The notes beneath the pieces are model-generated. The model was not told where the DNA came from. It ran no database searches and was given only the letters and a program-made list of their open reading frames with translations. Positions 1 through 10,034 of a stretch of DNA of 64,000 nucleotides are shown here, piece after piece. This DNA is from Malaya genurostris (taxonomy: Eukaryota > Arthropoda > Insecta > Diptera > Culicidae): positions 159,748,882 through 159,812,881 of the forward strand of contig NC_080570.1 in assembly GCF_030247185.1 (NCBI RefSeq), written 5' to 3'. Made by a program: the position numbers and the translations under genes. Each line of letters begins with the position of its first letter. Positions within the stretch are counted from its first letter, which is position 1.

Positions 1-325
1 GTTAAATAAAAAAAGCATGGTTTTAATTTTTTTTTTGATAATTTTTATTTTAAAGCTGTTTGATTAAACCTACAGGTTGATGGCTATCCCATCCGTGCCT
101 TGCGAAAAATGAAGAAGTTACAGCTAAAACAATTTAAAGATATATTCGAAAATTTCAAGTTCTCGTTAAAAGATAATCATTTAAACAGTAGAATATTATT
201 CTACAGTTTAAAGGCAATAAATTTGTTCATGATATGCTTTCTTCTAAAAGTAGCTGTTCTTGAGATACTTGGATATTTAATTATAACATCATTTTGTATA
301 TTTCCATGAATTGTTTATTTGCTTG
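1..325. repeat. Direct repeat, copy A (about 325 bp)
   Basis: This stretch is repeated at 1154-1480 in the same orientation with only scattered differences. Both copies begin with GTTAAATAAA, share the ATGGCTATCCCATCCGTGCC block, and run to the ATGAATTGTTTATTTGCTTGC block. The short open frames in the two copies (about 70 codons, starting MKKLQLKQF) are homologous because the DNA is. I see no known domain in them. Copy A probably continues to the left of the window. It ends where the TTTCGCCGAA inverted-repeat element begins. Confidence 0.8.
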
Positions 326-1088
326 CTATGGATCAGGGTCATTTCGCCGTAAACCATTTCGCCGAAAGCCGTTTCGCCGATAGCCGTTTCGCCGAAAGTA
401 ATTTCGCCGAAAGGGTTATTTCGCCGAATAACATTTCGCCGAATGACATTTCGCCGAATGGATCACTTCGCCGAATGCCATTTCGCCGAAAGGGTCATTT
501 CGCCGAATCCTGAAAACGTCTTGAAATCGTAATGAAAGAATTGATTTAAATTAAAGACAAACGAAAGATGATAGCGCTAACGCCCGTTTCATTGACCTAC
601 CATTAGTTCCCAAGAAAACTTGTTGACTATTAGCTACTAAGCATCAAAGCAATTGCATAGGTGTATCTACCAGGCAAATATAGGTAGAAATTTCCGTTTG
701 TTAAGTGAAAATGAAAAAATATCTAATGCGGCTACACCACATCGTTTTGGTTCATGTACTGTTAAACCTCGCTACCGCTCGTTCGGACCTAACTAAAGCA
801 AAGGAACCTAGCTTTGAGTCAACCGGGCAAACGAGGCGGTTACAGGTTTCTATGCAAGAGGCCGCCGCTTCCGACGGCGGGTCGGCGGCCGACTCAGTTG
901 GCGTCGGCTCGGCGGCTTTGTGCCGCCAAGCCATCTTGGCTTCGGTTATGTGGTTGCGCCACATCAGTTATACAGAAGACATAACATGCATGAGATATGA
1001 CCCTTTCGGCGAAACGACTTTCGGCGAAATGGCTTTCGGCGAAACGACTTTCGGCGAAATGGCTTTCGGCGATATGACCCGATCCCTA
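326..1088. mobile_element. Inverted-repeat element with TTTCGCCGAA arrays at both ends
   Basis: The left end carries about ten tandem copies of a motif of the type TTTCGCCGAAAG (341-510). The right end carries five copies of the reverse complement, CTTTCGGCGAAA (1008-1075). Outside them the ends match as CTATGGATCAGGGTCATTTC against the complement of the right end (CTAGGGATCGGGTCAT). The middle (520-1000) is unrelated and includes a GC-rich patch near 860-940. This looks like a non-autonomous DNA transposon whose terminal inverted repeats have become tandem arrays. No transposase frame is visible and no clear target duplication was found, so the superfamily is open. Confidence 0.6.
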
Positions 1089-1153
1089 GAAAAATATAAA
1101 CTGAAAAATTTTTTGATATTTTTTCTCAATAATTTCAAAATAATCCGAAAAAG

Positions 1154-1480
1154 TTAAATAAAAGAAAAAGCATTTTTTTATAATTTTCATTTTAAAGCTG
1201 TTATTAAAACCTACAGATTGATGGCTATCCCATCCGTGCCTTTTGAAAAATGAAGAAGTTACAGCTAAAACAATTTACAGATATATTCGAAAATTTCAAG
1301 TTCTCGTTAAAAGATAATCATTTAAACAGTAGAATTTTATTCTACAGGTTAAAGGCAATAAATTTGTTCATGATATCCTTTCTTTTAAAAGTAGTTGTTC
1401 TTGAAATACTTGGATATTTAATCATAACACCACTTAACCATGAATTGTTTATTTGCTTGCAATATCTACATGTACATGTA
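1154..1480. repeat. Direct repeat, copy B
   Basis: Second copy of the sequence at 1-325. It matches until the TTTGCTTGC block near 1460 and then diverges into a short ACATGTACATGTACATG palindromic run. The spacing of about 1.15 kb and the intervening inverted-repeat element suggest a segmental tandem duplication, with the TTTCGCCGAA element inserted in or at the edge of copy A. Confidence 0.8.
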
Positions 1481-1599
1481 CATGAATAATTCTTCATTAT
1501 ATTTAAGGTTTTATTTATGTCTGAAAGCTCCGCCTCGCAGTACAAAAACAGATAAAAATTTTGCAAGTCTCTGTAAATTTAAATCAATGTATAACATTG

Positions 1600-2215
1600 A
1601 TGCTGAGTGGCATTGAAAAAGGAAATACTACCAGCAGAGAATATATTATACACTGAAGTCTTTTTTTATGCGAATTTACGTACCGCATAAAAAAACCGCA
1701 TAACTCTGAAAATTCGCATAAAAAAAACGCATAACTCTGAAAATTCGCATAAAAAAAACCGCATAACTCTGAAACTTCGCAGTAAAAAAAACCGCATAAC
1801 TCTGAAAATTCGCATAAAAAAAGTCGCGTAAAAAATCCGCACAAAAAAGACCGCATAAAAAAGACCTCAGTGTATAGCGTTATTGGAGCGTTTTAAGGCT
1901 ACATTTGCAAAGAAACGACATGACAAAAAAAAATCTTGATTCATCAAGACAACGCTCCGTGTCACAAGTCAATCAAAACAATGGCAAAACTACATGAACT
2001 GAACTTCGAATTGCTCCCACATCCACCGTATTCGCCAGATTTGGCTCCTAGCAACTACTGACTGTTCGCAGACCATCCCTTTCCCCAGTAAGAAATTCGC
2101 ACGAATGAAGAGGTTATCGCTGATACTGAGGTCTATTTTGAGGCAAAAGATAAATCGTTCTACAAAAGTGGCGCTGGAATGAGGGAGATACGTTGATGAA
2201 TAAAGTCAATTTTGA
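1600..2215 (+). pseudogene. Decayed mariner (DD34D) transposase fragment, interrupted by a MITE
   Basis: Conceptual translation matches the C-terminal part of mariner transposases in broken frames: a stretch like EKGNT before the MITE, then a YSPDLAPS-type region as degenerate codons near 2018-2050. The same region in the better copy at 34.6-35.6 kb gives the alignment. The element has lost its N-terminal half, carries stops and frameshifts, and is split by the MITE at 1651-1872. It cannot encode a working enzyme. Confidence 0.75.
1651..1872. mobile_element. MITE with CACTGAGGTC-type ends and internal 40-bp repeats
   Basis: The ends are CACTGAAGTCTTTTTTTATG and the complement CACTGAGGTCTTTTTTATGC, flanked on both sides by TATA (1647-1650 and 1873-1876). 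The inside consists of about five degenerate copies of a unit containing GCATAACTCTGAAAATTCGC followed by an A-run. Mariner sequence resumes on both sides, so the insertion is clean. Relatives are at 49185-49508 and, as a right-end remnant, near 31440-31480. Confidence 0.75.
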
Positions 2216-2551
2216 TCCATAAAATCGTGTTCTCTTTGTTAGGCCCGAGACTTTTTAGCCCAAGTGTTTTGTTTAATCGCACTTTATTTAATTTATTTCG
2301 TAGTTATAACATTCCGGGCTAGACTGATCCAAAGCCCTAAGTATTCTGAACATTTTTCTGACTTCATTTAGATATTTTGGTTTGAATGGGATGATTTTTT
2401 AAACAATGATTTGGAAAAAATATCATGCCGCAGTTCAGTTGAGCACAAAACTGTTTGGAAAGTACGTTATTTTGGGTGTCTCTGTCAAAAAAAAACGCAT
2501 TTCCTAGATTATAAACAAGGAACTTTATAAAAAAATTGCTATTTGCTAAAT

Positions 2552-3888
2552 ACTGTCCCAGAAAGTATGGACGCACTTTGATTTCGCTGTAAATAATTCA
2601 CAAGTGTTAGATATTCAAATTTTATTCGATATACTGATAATATTAGACTACAACAACAGAATATCATTCTCAACATTTGCTACTTAGCCATTGTAGACTA
2701 GCTGGAGCACCTTCTTGCGAACGTTCCTCATTAAATTCCGTACAGACTTCTTGGCGACAAGTTTTGACACTTTTTTCCAATCTTTTTCGAACTGTTGAAT
2801 GGTTTCGGCTGCCGAGACATGCCTCCTAAGATGTGTCTTCGTTAATGCCCAAAATTAGTTAGTTAGTTGTTTATTTTAGCCCGGTTTTAACCTATCGGTC
2901 ATTCACCGGGGGAATGCCCAAAATTCCTCAATTGGTCGAAGTTGTGGGCAATTTGGTGGATTCATGTCTTTTGGGACGAAAGTGACATTTTTGGTAGTAT
3001 ACCATTCTACCGTTGATTTCGAGTAGTGGCAAGAAGCAAGATCTGGTCAGAAGACAACAGGATCCTTGTGGTTTCGAATAATGGGTAGAAGTCGTTTTTG
3101 TAAACATTCCTTGATGTATATTTCGCTGTTCATTACAGCAGTGGTGATGAAGGATTTCGAAATCTTACCGCAGGTTCAAATTGCTTGCCAGACCATAGCT
3201 TTCTTACCAAATTTTTCGATTTCAATCGATGTTTCGGACTGGTTTAACACTTGCCCTTCTCGCACCGTATAATATTGTGGTCCCGGCAAGGATTTGTAAT
3301 CGAGTTTCACGTAGGTTTTGTCGTCCATGATTATGCAGTTTAAGTTTCCAGCAAGAATCGTATTGTACAGCTTTCGAACCCTCGGCTTGATCAATGCTTC
3401 TTGTTTTGGACTACGTTTTGGTTGTTTCTGCTTCTTATAGGTTCGAAGATTCAAACGTTCATTGGCACGAAGAACATTTGACATCGAAGTGCCCACTTTT
3501 TTGGCCACATCCCGAACTGAAACCTCTTTCTTTTGCTCGAACGCCTTCAGTACACGTTTATCCAACTTAGGGTTAGCAGGACCTTTTTTTCGTCCCGTTT
3601 TCGGTTTATCCTGATTGCATTTCGCACGGCTTTTTCACTTACTCCTTCCATTTTTGCTATCTTTCTCAGTGACAGTCCGCGTTCTGTGCACCATTTGTAC
3701 ACAATTTTTCGACGTTGTTCTGCTGAAAGTCCACGCATTTCGTAACAAACTAATGAAAACGAATAAACAACTGCACAAGTGGTTAGAGAAGAGTGTAAAC
3801 AACAGGACGCAGCCATTAAAATTGACAGATTCGGAACCATTGCGAAATGGCAGTGGTTTTTGGTTGCGTCCATACTTTCTAGGACAGT
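2552..3888 (-). mobile_element. Tc1/mariner-superfamily DD37E element, copy 1 (defective)
   Basis: The inverted ends are ACTGTCCCAGAAAGTATGG on the left and its near-complement, ending CTAGGACAGT, on the right. The minus strand holds a degraded transposase: an N-terminal helix-turn-helix part (MRGLSAEQRRKI) and a central part with the IIMDDKTYVKLD motif (first catalytic Asp). The C-terminal part is frameshifted and split by a 55-bp insertion at 2858-2912. Two other copies lie at 25484-26170 and 28761-29973. The D-to-E spacing, readable in copy 3, is 37 residues, which defines the mosquito DD37E group. This copy is inactive. Confidence 0.85.
2858..2912 (-). mobile_element. 55-bp insertion with 13-bp target duplication inside the DD37E element
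   Basis: Comparison with copies 2 and 3 shows 55 extra bases here. They are flanked by a 13-bp direct repeat AATGCCCAAAATT (2845-2857 and 2913-2925). Read on the minus strand the insert ends in tandem CTAA units, like the 3' tail of a non-LTR retrotransposon or SINE truncated almost to its tail. I infer a very short 5'-truncated retroposition. Confidence 0.7.
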
Positions 3889-5407
3889 CTTTATGCAGCA
3901 AAATACCACGATTTCTTGTATATTAAAACATAAAATTAATTCTACATAAATAAACATTGTCATAGTTACGACGCATGTAGCGATTTCTACGCTTGTTATT
4001 TTGTTTCAAACTGCAACTGCAACTAACGGTGAAACGAGTTCATCGATGGGGTCTTATTTGAATGGTATATGAAAAATCATTAGACCATTCCATATTGAGT
4101 TTATCTTTAAAGAGAAGTTTATCTTTAAAGGATTTGACATATACATCAGCGAGCGCAAAGAAAACGGGTTTGATCATAGCAACCTACACTGGACGACCGA
4201 AATTAGCTCTGCGCCTAATTCGTATTACTGTTTTTGAATTAGTTGATTTTAACAACAAATTAATAACTATGAAATTAGTTAAAATTGAGAATTTACTTTG
4301 CTTTTATTTTTAGAGAATGTGTTTAGTTGGCGAATATCCTGGACACAAACCAGCAATATTTCAATACAACACGAACTTCTCATTGGCAACTAATTTTGTT
4401 ATTAAAATAAATAAAAATATGTTTCTATTTATCTATCACCATCATTACTGAAGGACAGTACAAAGAAAACAAAAATGAAATTGGTTTTATTAACAAGTTT
4501 GTTAGCCAAAAACTCATGAGAAGTGTCAAAGCAAAACAATCGATTAAAAAGCTAAAAAGGACAGCCTTGTTGAAACTGCTTGCAAATTGTTTTGATGTTT
4601 TTCGCATGTGTTATGATATATCCATATATAAATTTCTAAACCGATATGTAAAAATTACGTAAACTTTCAGTAGAAAATGTTTTGATTCAGAATTTGTGCG
4701 CATTTGAAGCGATTGTGCGTAATAATGTTTTTACGTGGAACATTGAAGTGAGTTTTGAATGTTACATGCTAATTGTATATGTCAAATGAAATTTTGTTTC
4801 TTCCAACCTTCCGGGCTACGCCATCCGGTGTACTACTTGTATTCGGTTTTTGTTTTCCGAGTGCTCAAAGTTTTCAGTGAAAGAGTCGAATAAAGAAAAA
4901 AGTGATTTAGAAGAAAAATTTTCAAAAAGTTTATGTCTCGTTTATGTCTTTTTCTCCAATACAACATCGTATTTACACCTGCCAATATAGAAAAGACAAC
5001 CGCGACATAAATTCATTTCAGCAGTAGTGTGCCATCTAGTGGCTAGTAGTCATTACGGTGTTAACGTTTTTTCGGTAACATTGCGCCATATAGCCGCAAA
5101 CTGCAGAAGCCAATTCAACCATTTATGTTGGTTGAAAACAACGTTTTATTTCTCTAATTCAATTAAAAAATTAGTTGAATGGAAATAAAGTGTGCCTTAG
5201 TTAAGAAATGACAGCACGTTTAATTGGTGAATTCAACTAAAAAAATAGCCATTTTAACAAATATTTTTTTATTATTAAGAGAATGAGAATTAAAAAATCT
5301 AAATTAGCAAAAGTAAGATTTTTTTTAGTTGTCTTAAAAAATAACTAACTTATTTTTTCACCAAAATGCCGATTTCAGTCTTTCCGTGTACGTTTTGTTT
5401 TCTGGTA
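3889..5407. other. AT-rich stretch without recognisable genes
   Basis: Only short open frames with no domain resemblance are present. Nothing recognisable as an RNA gene or a bounded transposon was found. It lies downstream of the host gene's 3' end, beyond the MITE-like stretch that follows. Confidence 0.5.
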
Positions 5408-6272
5408 CACTGAGAAAAAAGAAATTAGGAGTTTCATAAGACTATGACATATGAATTAACTGTAAATCAATTTCATTAGGAGCTGAAGATTTTCATAAAC
5501 AGTCTTATGATTTTCACAATTTTTTATCTACGGATGATATAATTATTCGCTCTATATATTTAATCAATAGTCCCTTATGTGAAAATGTCATAATTTCGAC
5601 TTATGATTTCATAATTGACAAAAATGCGACCGAGGAAGGAAGTTCGGATCCAAGCTCTCCGGTTACTTCAAGACAGTCCGAAATAATAAAAGAATAATTC
5701 TCATATATTTCATCATTCCAGCATTGAATCCAACTGTTAAAATTTCCTTTGGAGAGGATATTTCGAAGAAGTGCAATGCACCATATCATAACGAAAAGGG
5801 AATAAATGTTCTTTTGATCAAGGCAAAACGATCAACTTGTATACCCTAGTCACGTGAAACACGAGTCATCGAAATCACAAATATATGTGTTGCGAATAGT
5901 TTGCAGAATGAAAATATCTTCAATGTATTTTTTAAACAGTTGGTACATGAAGTATAAATAAAAAAAAATATTTTCAATTAAATTGCATGGCAAAATTTAC
6001 GATACTTATAAAATGATTATCATGAAACGTGACCAACGAAATTCATTCAAACATTTTTGTAAATTTCATAAGACTAGCTTATGGATATCTGGAATAGAAG
6101 TCATGAAGAATTTCCCCTCTATATCATAAGACAAAATTGTGAAATACGTTTATAATCCTTATGTCTGAAAGTCATAATTCGTTCCTATGACTTTCGAAGA
6201 CCGTTTTGCCTAAGTATAACAATCTGATGTTGTTGATAATCCATCATCAAAAAAAAATTTTTTTGCGCAGTG
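5408..6272. mobile_element. Possible MITE-like element rich in CTTATGA/TCATAAG motifs
   Basis: The left edge reads CACTGAGAAAAAAG and the right edge ends TTTTTTGCGCAGTG, giving short inverted ends. Inside are many copies of the palindromic word TCATAAGACTATGA and its variants, near both edges (5435-5520 and 6065-6200). No coding sequence is apparent. Boundaries are approximate and target duplication is not clear. Confidence 0.4.
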
Positions 6273-6421
6273 CCGCATTAAGAAATCCTTGCAAAGGAAT
6301 TAGAAAATATTTTTATTTTCTCAACTATTTACAATTGGTACTTCGTATTCGAAAATCTTAAATCGAAAATCGGATTTCAAAGCTAGCTAGCAGAGCTTCA
6401 ATCTCAAAACTCTTGCTACAA

Positions 6422-6427
6422 TTTATT
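6422..6427 (-). promoter_or_regulatory. Candidate polyadenylation signal of the host gene
   Basis: AATAAA on the minus strand, about 340 bases after the stop codon at 6768-6770. The spacing is plausible for a 3' UTR end. In AT-rich DNA this hexamer is common by chance. Confidence 0.35.
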
Positions 6428-6767
6428 GAGTTTCAAACCAAATCTCCACTCATCTAACGACCTGTTTAGTTCTAATTATTTCCGCAAACAGACGGAACCA
6501 CCAATGCAAATACAACAAGTAGCACTACTTTTCAAAAACCCTTCCCTATTTTGGAGTGGCGCTCAAGCAGCCAATCATCCGTACCGTCAAGGTCAAAACG
6601 TCCGTCTAACGTTCCCGATGGTGTTGCAACCTCTTAAGCTGCAACTGCTTTAGTTTAGTAGCTCGGTCTAGTGTTCACAAGTAACCGCTTCACAATACTC
6701 AAGCTAGAGACTATTATGTTACAGGAAGACCGCTCCTGAATCACCACCACTGAAGAGGACCGACCAA

Positions 6768-6979
6768 TTATTGTTGTACACTGGCAGAGCAGCCCGAGTC
6801 CGGTTTGGGACCGGACGGAACAAAAACGGCTCCCGGCGGGAGCTTCGGGTAAAGTGGTGCGGGTTTTCCCATCCTGCCCAGACCCATGTTGGCGGCAGTG
6901 AAATGAATCTCCGGTTTGTTGCTCCCCGGAAGACTAGAAAAGACTAGTACCTTTCGTTTCATTGTGGAACTTAGCCTTC
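6768..6979 (-). CDS. Host gene, terminal coding exon (C-terminus)
   Basis: Acceptor TAGCATTCAG precedes the exon at 6980-6989. The preceding exon ends one base into a codon, and the G completes GGA here, so the frame opens directly into the tail. The tail includes KPEIHFTAANMGLGRMGKP and PPGAVFVPSGPKPDSGC and stops at 6768. Base composition is balanced, unlike the AT-rich introns. An alternative acceptor nearer the SLPGS codons would break the frame, so this one is chosen. The Pro/Gly-rich tail has no domain that I recognise. The product is the end of an unidentified protein encoded by at least six exons. Confidence 0.75.
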
Positions 6980-7690
6980 CTGAATGCTACGTCAGTGAAA
7001 AGATGCTTCGGGAGAGTGGTGAAGGATCCAAAGTTGGTTCGATTTAAATTATCATCAGTTACCTGTCAGCCGGTTGGACGATCCCTCGGTCGGAACGAGA
7101 AAAGCAATTGAAAGTGAACGAACGAACGAACGAACGGGGAGTGAAAGCCAAAGACAGGGTGGCAGACATCCTTGTCAAATATTGTGTCGTCCGTCGGAGG
7201 GATGCTGAATTGGTTCCATTATGTTGTTACAATCACTCCCGACCCCCTCCCCGGAGGAATAGCAGCATCCCCGGACGAGGACGAGGAGTGATGAACGAGC
7301 AGCAACGGAATGTCCACAAGATGACAAACATTTGCCTCACGACACGTGGTCAAAAGGGCGCCCGGGGGTTGGAACGTTCCAAGCAATTCAGTTCAGGTGT
7401 AATTGTTTGGATTTCATTGTACGGCGTGTCGGATGTCGGAAAGTTGTCTGTCCGAGTCTCCCGAGATTTGAGAACGAACAGAACGGAACGAACGTCCGCC
7501 CGACGAAGGATGTGCTACTGAAAGTTTTATGCATAAATTTGATTTCAAATAACAAATCGCAGTAGCCTAAGAGACCCCAACGATGTGGGATGACAGTTTT
7601 CCGGGTTTCCCAGGCAACAGAGTAACATTTGACATTTGATTAAAAATAACATTGTGTGGGATTAAATTCTGTTCCGTCAATTGAAGTTAC
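6980..7690 (-). other. Host gene intron (711 bp)
   Basis: Donor GTAACT at 7690 and acceptor CAG at 6982-6980. It is GC-richer than most of the window and includes a short AACG tetranucleotide run near 7118-7136. The open frames at 7108-7565 on the plus strand look like chance frames. Confidence 0.65.
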
Positions 7691-8065
7691 CTTTGGTGAT
7701 GAAGCTGTATTCGGCACTGGCAATCAGACTCGTGGCCGCCTTCTCGTAGTTCCAGTAGCGCTGCAAATCGTTCGGCTCGATTGCACTGACCGGAAGCTGC
7801 TGGGATGATGCCAGAATCTCGTTGTACTGGGCTTCGTGCATCAGAAGCAGTGGCGGCGGCAGTTCGTCCTCCGGGGAGCGTTCGCTTCCGTAACCCTGAT
7901 CACAGCCGGCATCGGCCGTCGTTGCCGTCGTCGTCGTTGTGCTGCTGCTACTGCTGCTGGTGTTGTTGTTGCCATGGATGTTCTGGCCGGTAGACGTTCG
8001 CAGAAGGGGCAACATCAGCTGATGGGGGGTTCCATTACCGAGGGCCAGTTCCTCCGAGTTCCGGT
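7691..8065 (-). CDS. Host gene, penultimate coding exon
   Basis: Acceptor TTCTTTCACCAG and donor AAAG/GTAACT define 375 bases entering and leaving in phase 1. The translation begins RNSEELALGNG, then a Ser/Thr-rich linker with a run of Ser and Thr. It continues with the motif DQGYGSERSPEDELPP and a section ending LQRYWNYEKAATSLIASAEY, close to the exon end. The last part is not low-complexity and is the most likely conserved segment. I could not assign it to a family. The frames on the plus strand over this exon (7805-8072) are shadows of the poly-Ser/Thr codons. Confidence 0.8.
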
Positions 8066-9039
8066 CTGGTGAAAGAAAAAGATAGATCGGGTTTGAAATT
8101 TTAATGGATTCGTTCGAGCATGTAAACCGAAAATTCGAAGGCTTCCTCGTAAGATTACCCATTTCGGAGCCCCAAGTGGGAAAGCAAAATGACCGCATTC
8201 ACAGGAAATCCTTACGATTTTTGCTGTTCGGGTTTTTGGTTCGTTCGAGCACAGAATTTCATTAGGACCAATGTGAAGACTTATTCATGCATCTGTGGTT
8301 TCCATACGAGATCATGATGGCTAGCAGAACTAGAGCATTATTAAAGAGCATGTTTTAATATTCAAACGGTGCGGAGAAGAGATCGGTTTCTCTACCGTTC
8401 TTTCACAACGTTGTTGTGGTCGACCAGGAACTACTAACTCGAAAGAAAAACAATGCATCTCGCCTTAAACCATCCCATCTGACTTCCCGGTAACTTTCCC
8501 AGAGGCGATTTACGACCGGTGTACTGACAGTTATCCGTCGGATAAGGCAGCTTTAGCACAAAACTTACGAGCTTTGAAGTTGCTTTCATTCCACTTTTTG
8601 CGCCACTTGGTGGACGACTAACTTAGTCGTCTCGCAACGACACGGCTAATGTTTTGTCTAATAAATTCAACTAACCCGAAGGAAGGAAAGTTTTCCATAT
8701 TTGGCTTCAGTTCTTCCGGCACCTCTGTGGTGGTGGGCTGTACCTGGCGGCATCTGGGCCAGGGATGAGCACCTGTTTTATTTCTATGTGTTTCTGTTAG
8801 CTGCAGTTTTGTGTTAAAATCGGTGCAGTGGATTTGGCATACCCAACAGTGTGTCCCGAACCACCACACAGACGAACAGTAAACAGAAGGTTCATTATTC
8901 AGCCTCGGTTCAGGATTTTCTTTGCAATCCACTTTGAAACTGGGTCATATATGGATCAAGTTGAAATCTCGGAATAGAATGCATAGTTTACGAGTTTTAC
9001 AAGTAGGCTTTGGATTGTTGGATAAAACGATTGTCTTTC

Positions 9040-9170
9040 ACACGCAGCCTACTTGAGTTTGGTAATTAATTTTACGTCTGCTTAACAATTTATGTTGAAC
9101 CGCGAAGTTGCTTTAGCAGTTCAACATAAAGTGCTTATGCACTGATGAGTCGACGACGAAATGTGAAACA
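9040..9170. repeat. Dispersed repeat, GTTCAACATAAACTGC family
   Basis: It contains TTATGTTGAACCGCGAAGTT, then GCAGTTCAACATAAAG and CACTGATGAGTCGACGACG. The same modules recur near 28505-28550, 36110-36200, 49080-50250, 50892-51274 and 53890-54040. The core is itself partly palindromic (GTTGAAC/GTTCAAC). This is an unclassified short mobile repeat. Confidence 0.6.
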
Positions 9171-9510
9171 AAATAAAATAATTTGATCAGTATCTAACAC
9201 GGAAAACAGATTGAAAAATAGGCTTACGATACCCTGTCCACGTTGAATTTCAGGCACTAGAATAATCAAAGTAAAATAAAAATTACAAATAACTCGCATA
9301 GTGGCAAGAGACCAAGTCAAACCAAAAAACTTGTTTAAATTCACCTAGTGGCGTAATGATGTCTTCCTCATATTACTTATATTTCCAAAAACATCACTAA
9401 AAGATTCTGCCAGGAATTTTCTTTAAACTTGAATAAAATAAAAAACTTTCTTTGAGTATAAACTACTATCACTTTTTCAATTTGTAAACAGTTATGTCAA
9501 GTTAATATAC

Positions 9511-9655
9511 GCCCTTATTATGAATAACATCGCATCGATTTTACGATCGTATTTCATTTGAATTCCTAATAACGCTAGCAAAATCGAAGGTAGCTAGGAT
9601 TCGATCGAAACACATTCGATCGAAAAATCAATACGTCGTTATTCAGAATAAGGGT
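9511..9655. mobile_element. Small MITE (about 145 bp) with CCCTTATT ends
   Basis: Left end CCCTTATTATGAATAAC; complement of the right end CCCTTATTCTGAATAACG. The inner part repeats CGATCGAA-type palindromic words. It has no coding capacity. Target duplication cannot be called with confidence. Confidence 0.6.
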
Positions 9656-10034
9656 GATAGTTTTTTATGTGGTACGCAATACAAAATTTAAACAAAGCAC
9701 GTTATGTGCTTTGTTCGCAAAGGCGGTAGTGTTTTCTTTTTCCGTATTTGCCCGTACCGATGGGTACCGGTTTTGCATGGTCATTTTGTATGACGGTTTG
9801 AAAGTTTTGACACTCATCGCCCTACGGTTTCGGAACCGGAAGTCGGATCTGAATGAAATTGCACTGTATCTTTTAAGACACTGCGAGCTTCAATTTGAAT
9901 CATGATTTGTGAAAATCGGTTTAACCGTTGCTGAGAAATCGAAGTGAGTTCCGTTTTTGGAGCTTTTCTTCACTATTACCGGTGCTTTCGGAAGCGGAAA
10001 CCAGGGACTTGTAGTCCTAAAGTAGATTTATATA

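Noticed and set aside
1..1480. LTRs of a retrovirus-like element (direct repeats about 1.15 kb apart)
   Set aside because: The repeats lack TG...CA ends, primer-binding site and any gag-pol sequence between them.
7108..7565. Plus-strand coding sequence of up to 137 codons
   Set aside because: It lies in an intron with a tetranucleotide run, shows no domain, and overlaps a competing frame of equal quality.
8618..8932. An extra host exon (minus strand, 104 codons)
   Set aside because: No fitting acceptor and donor in the phase required between the exons at 15549 and 8065, and the composition is not exon-like.
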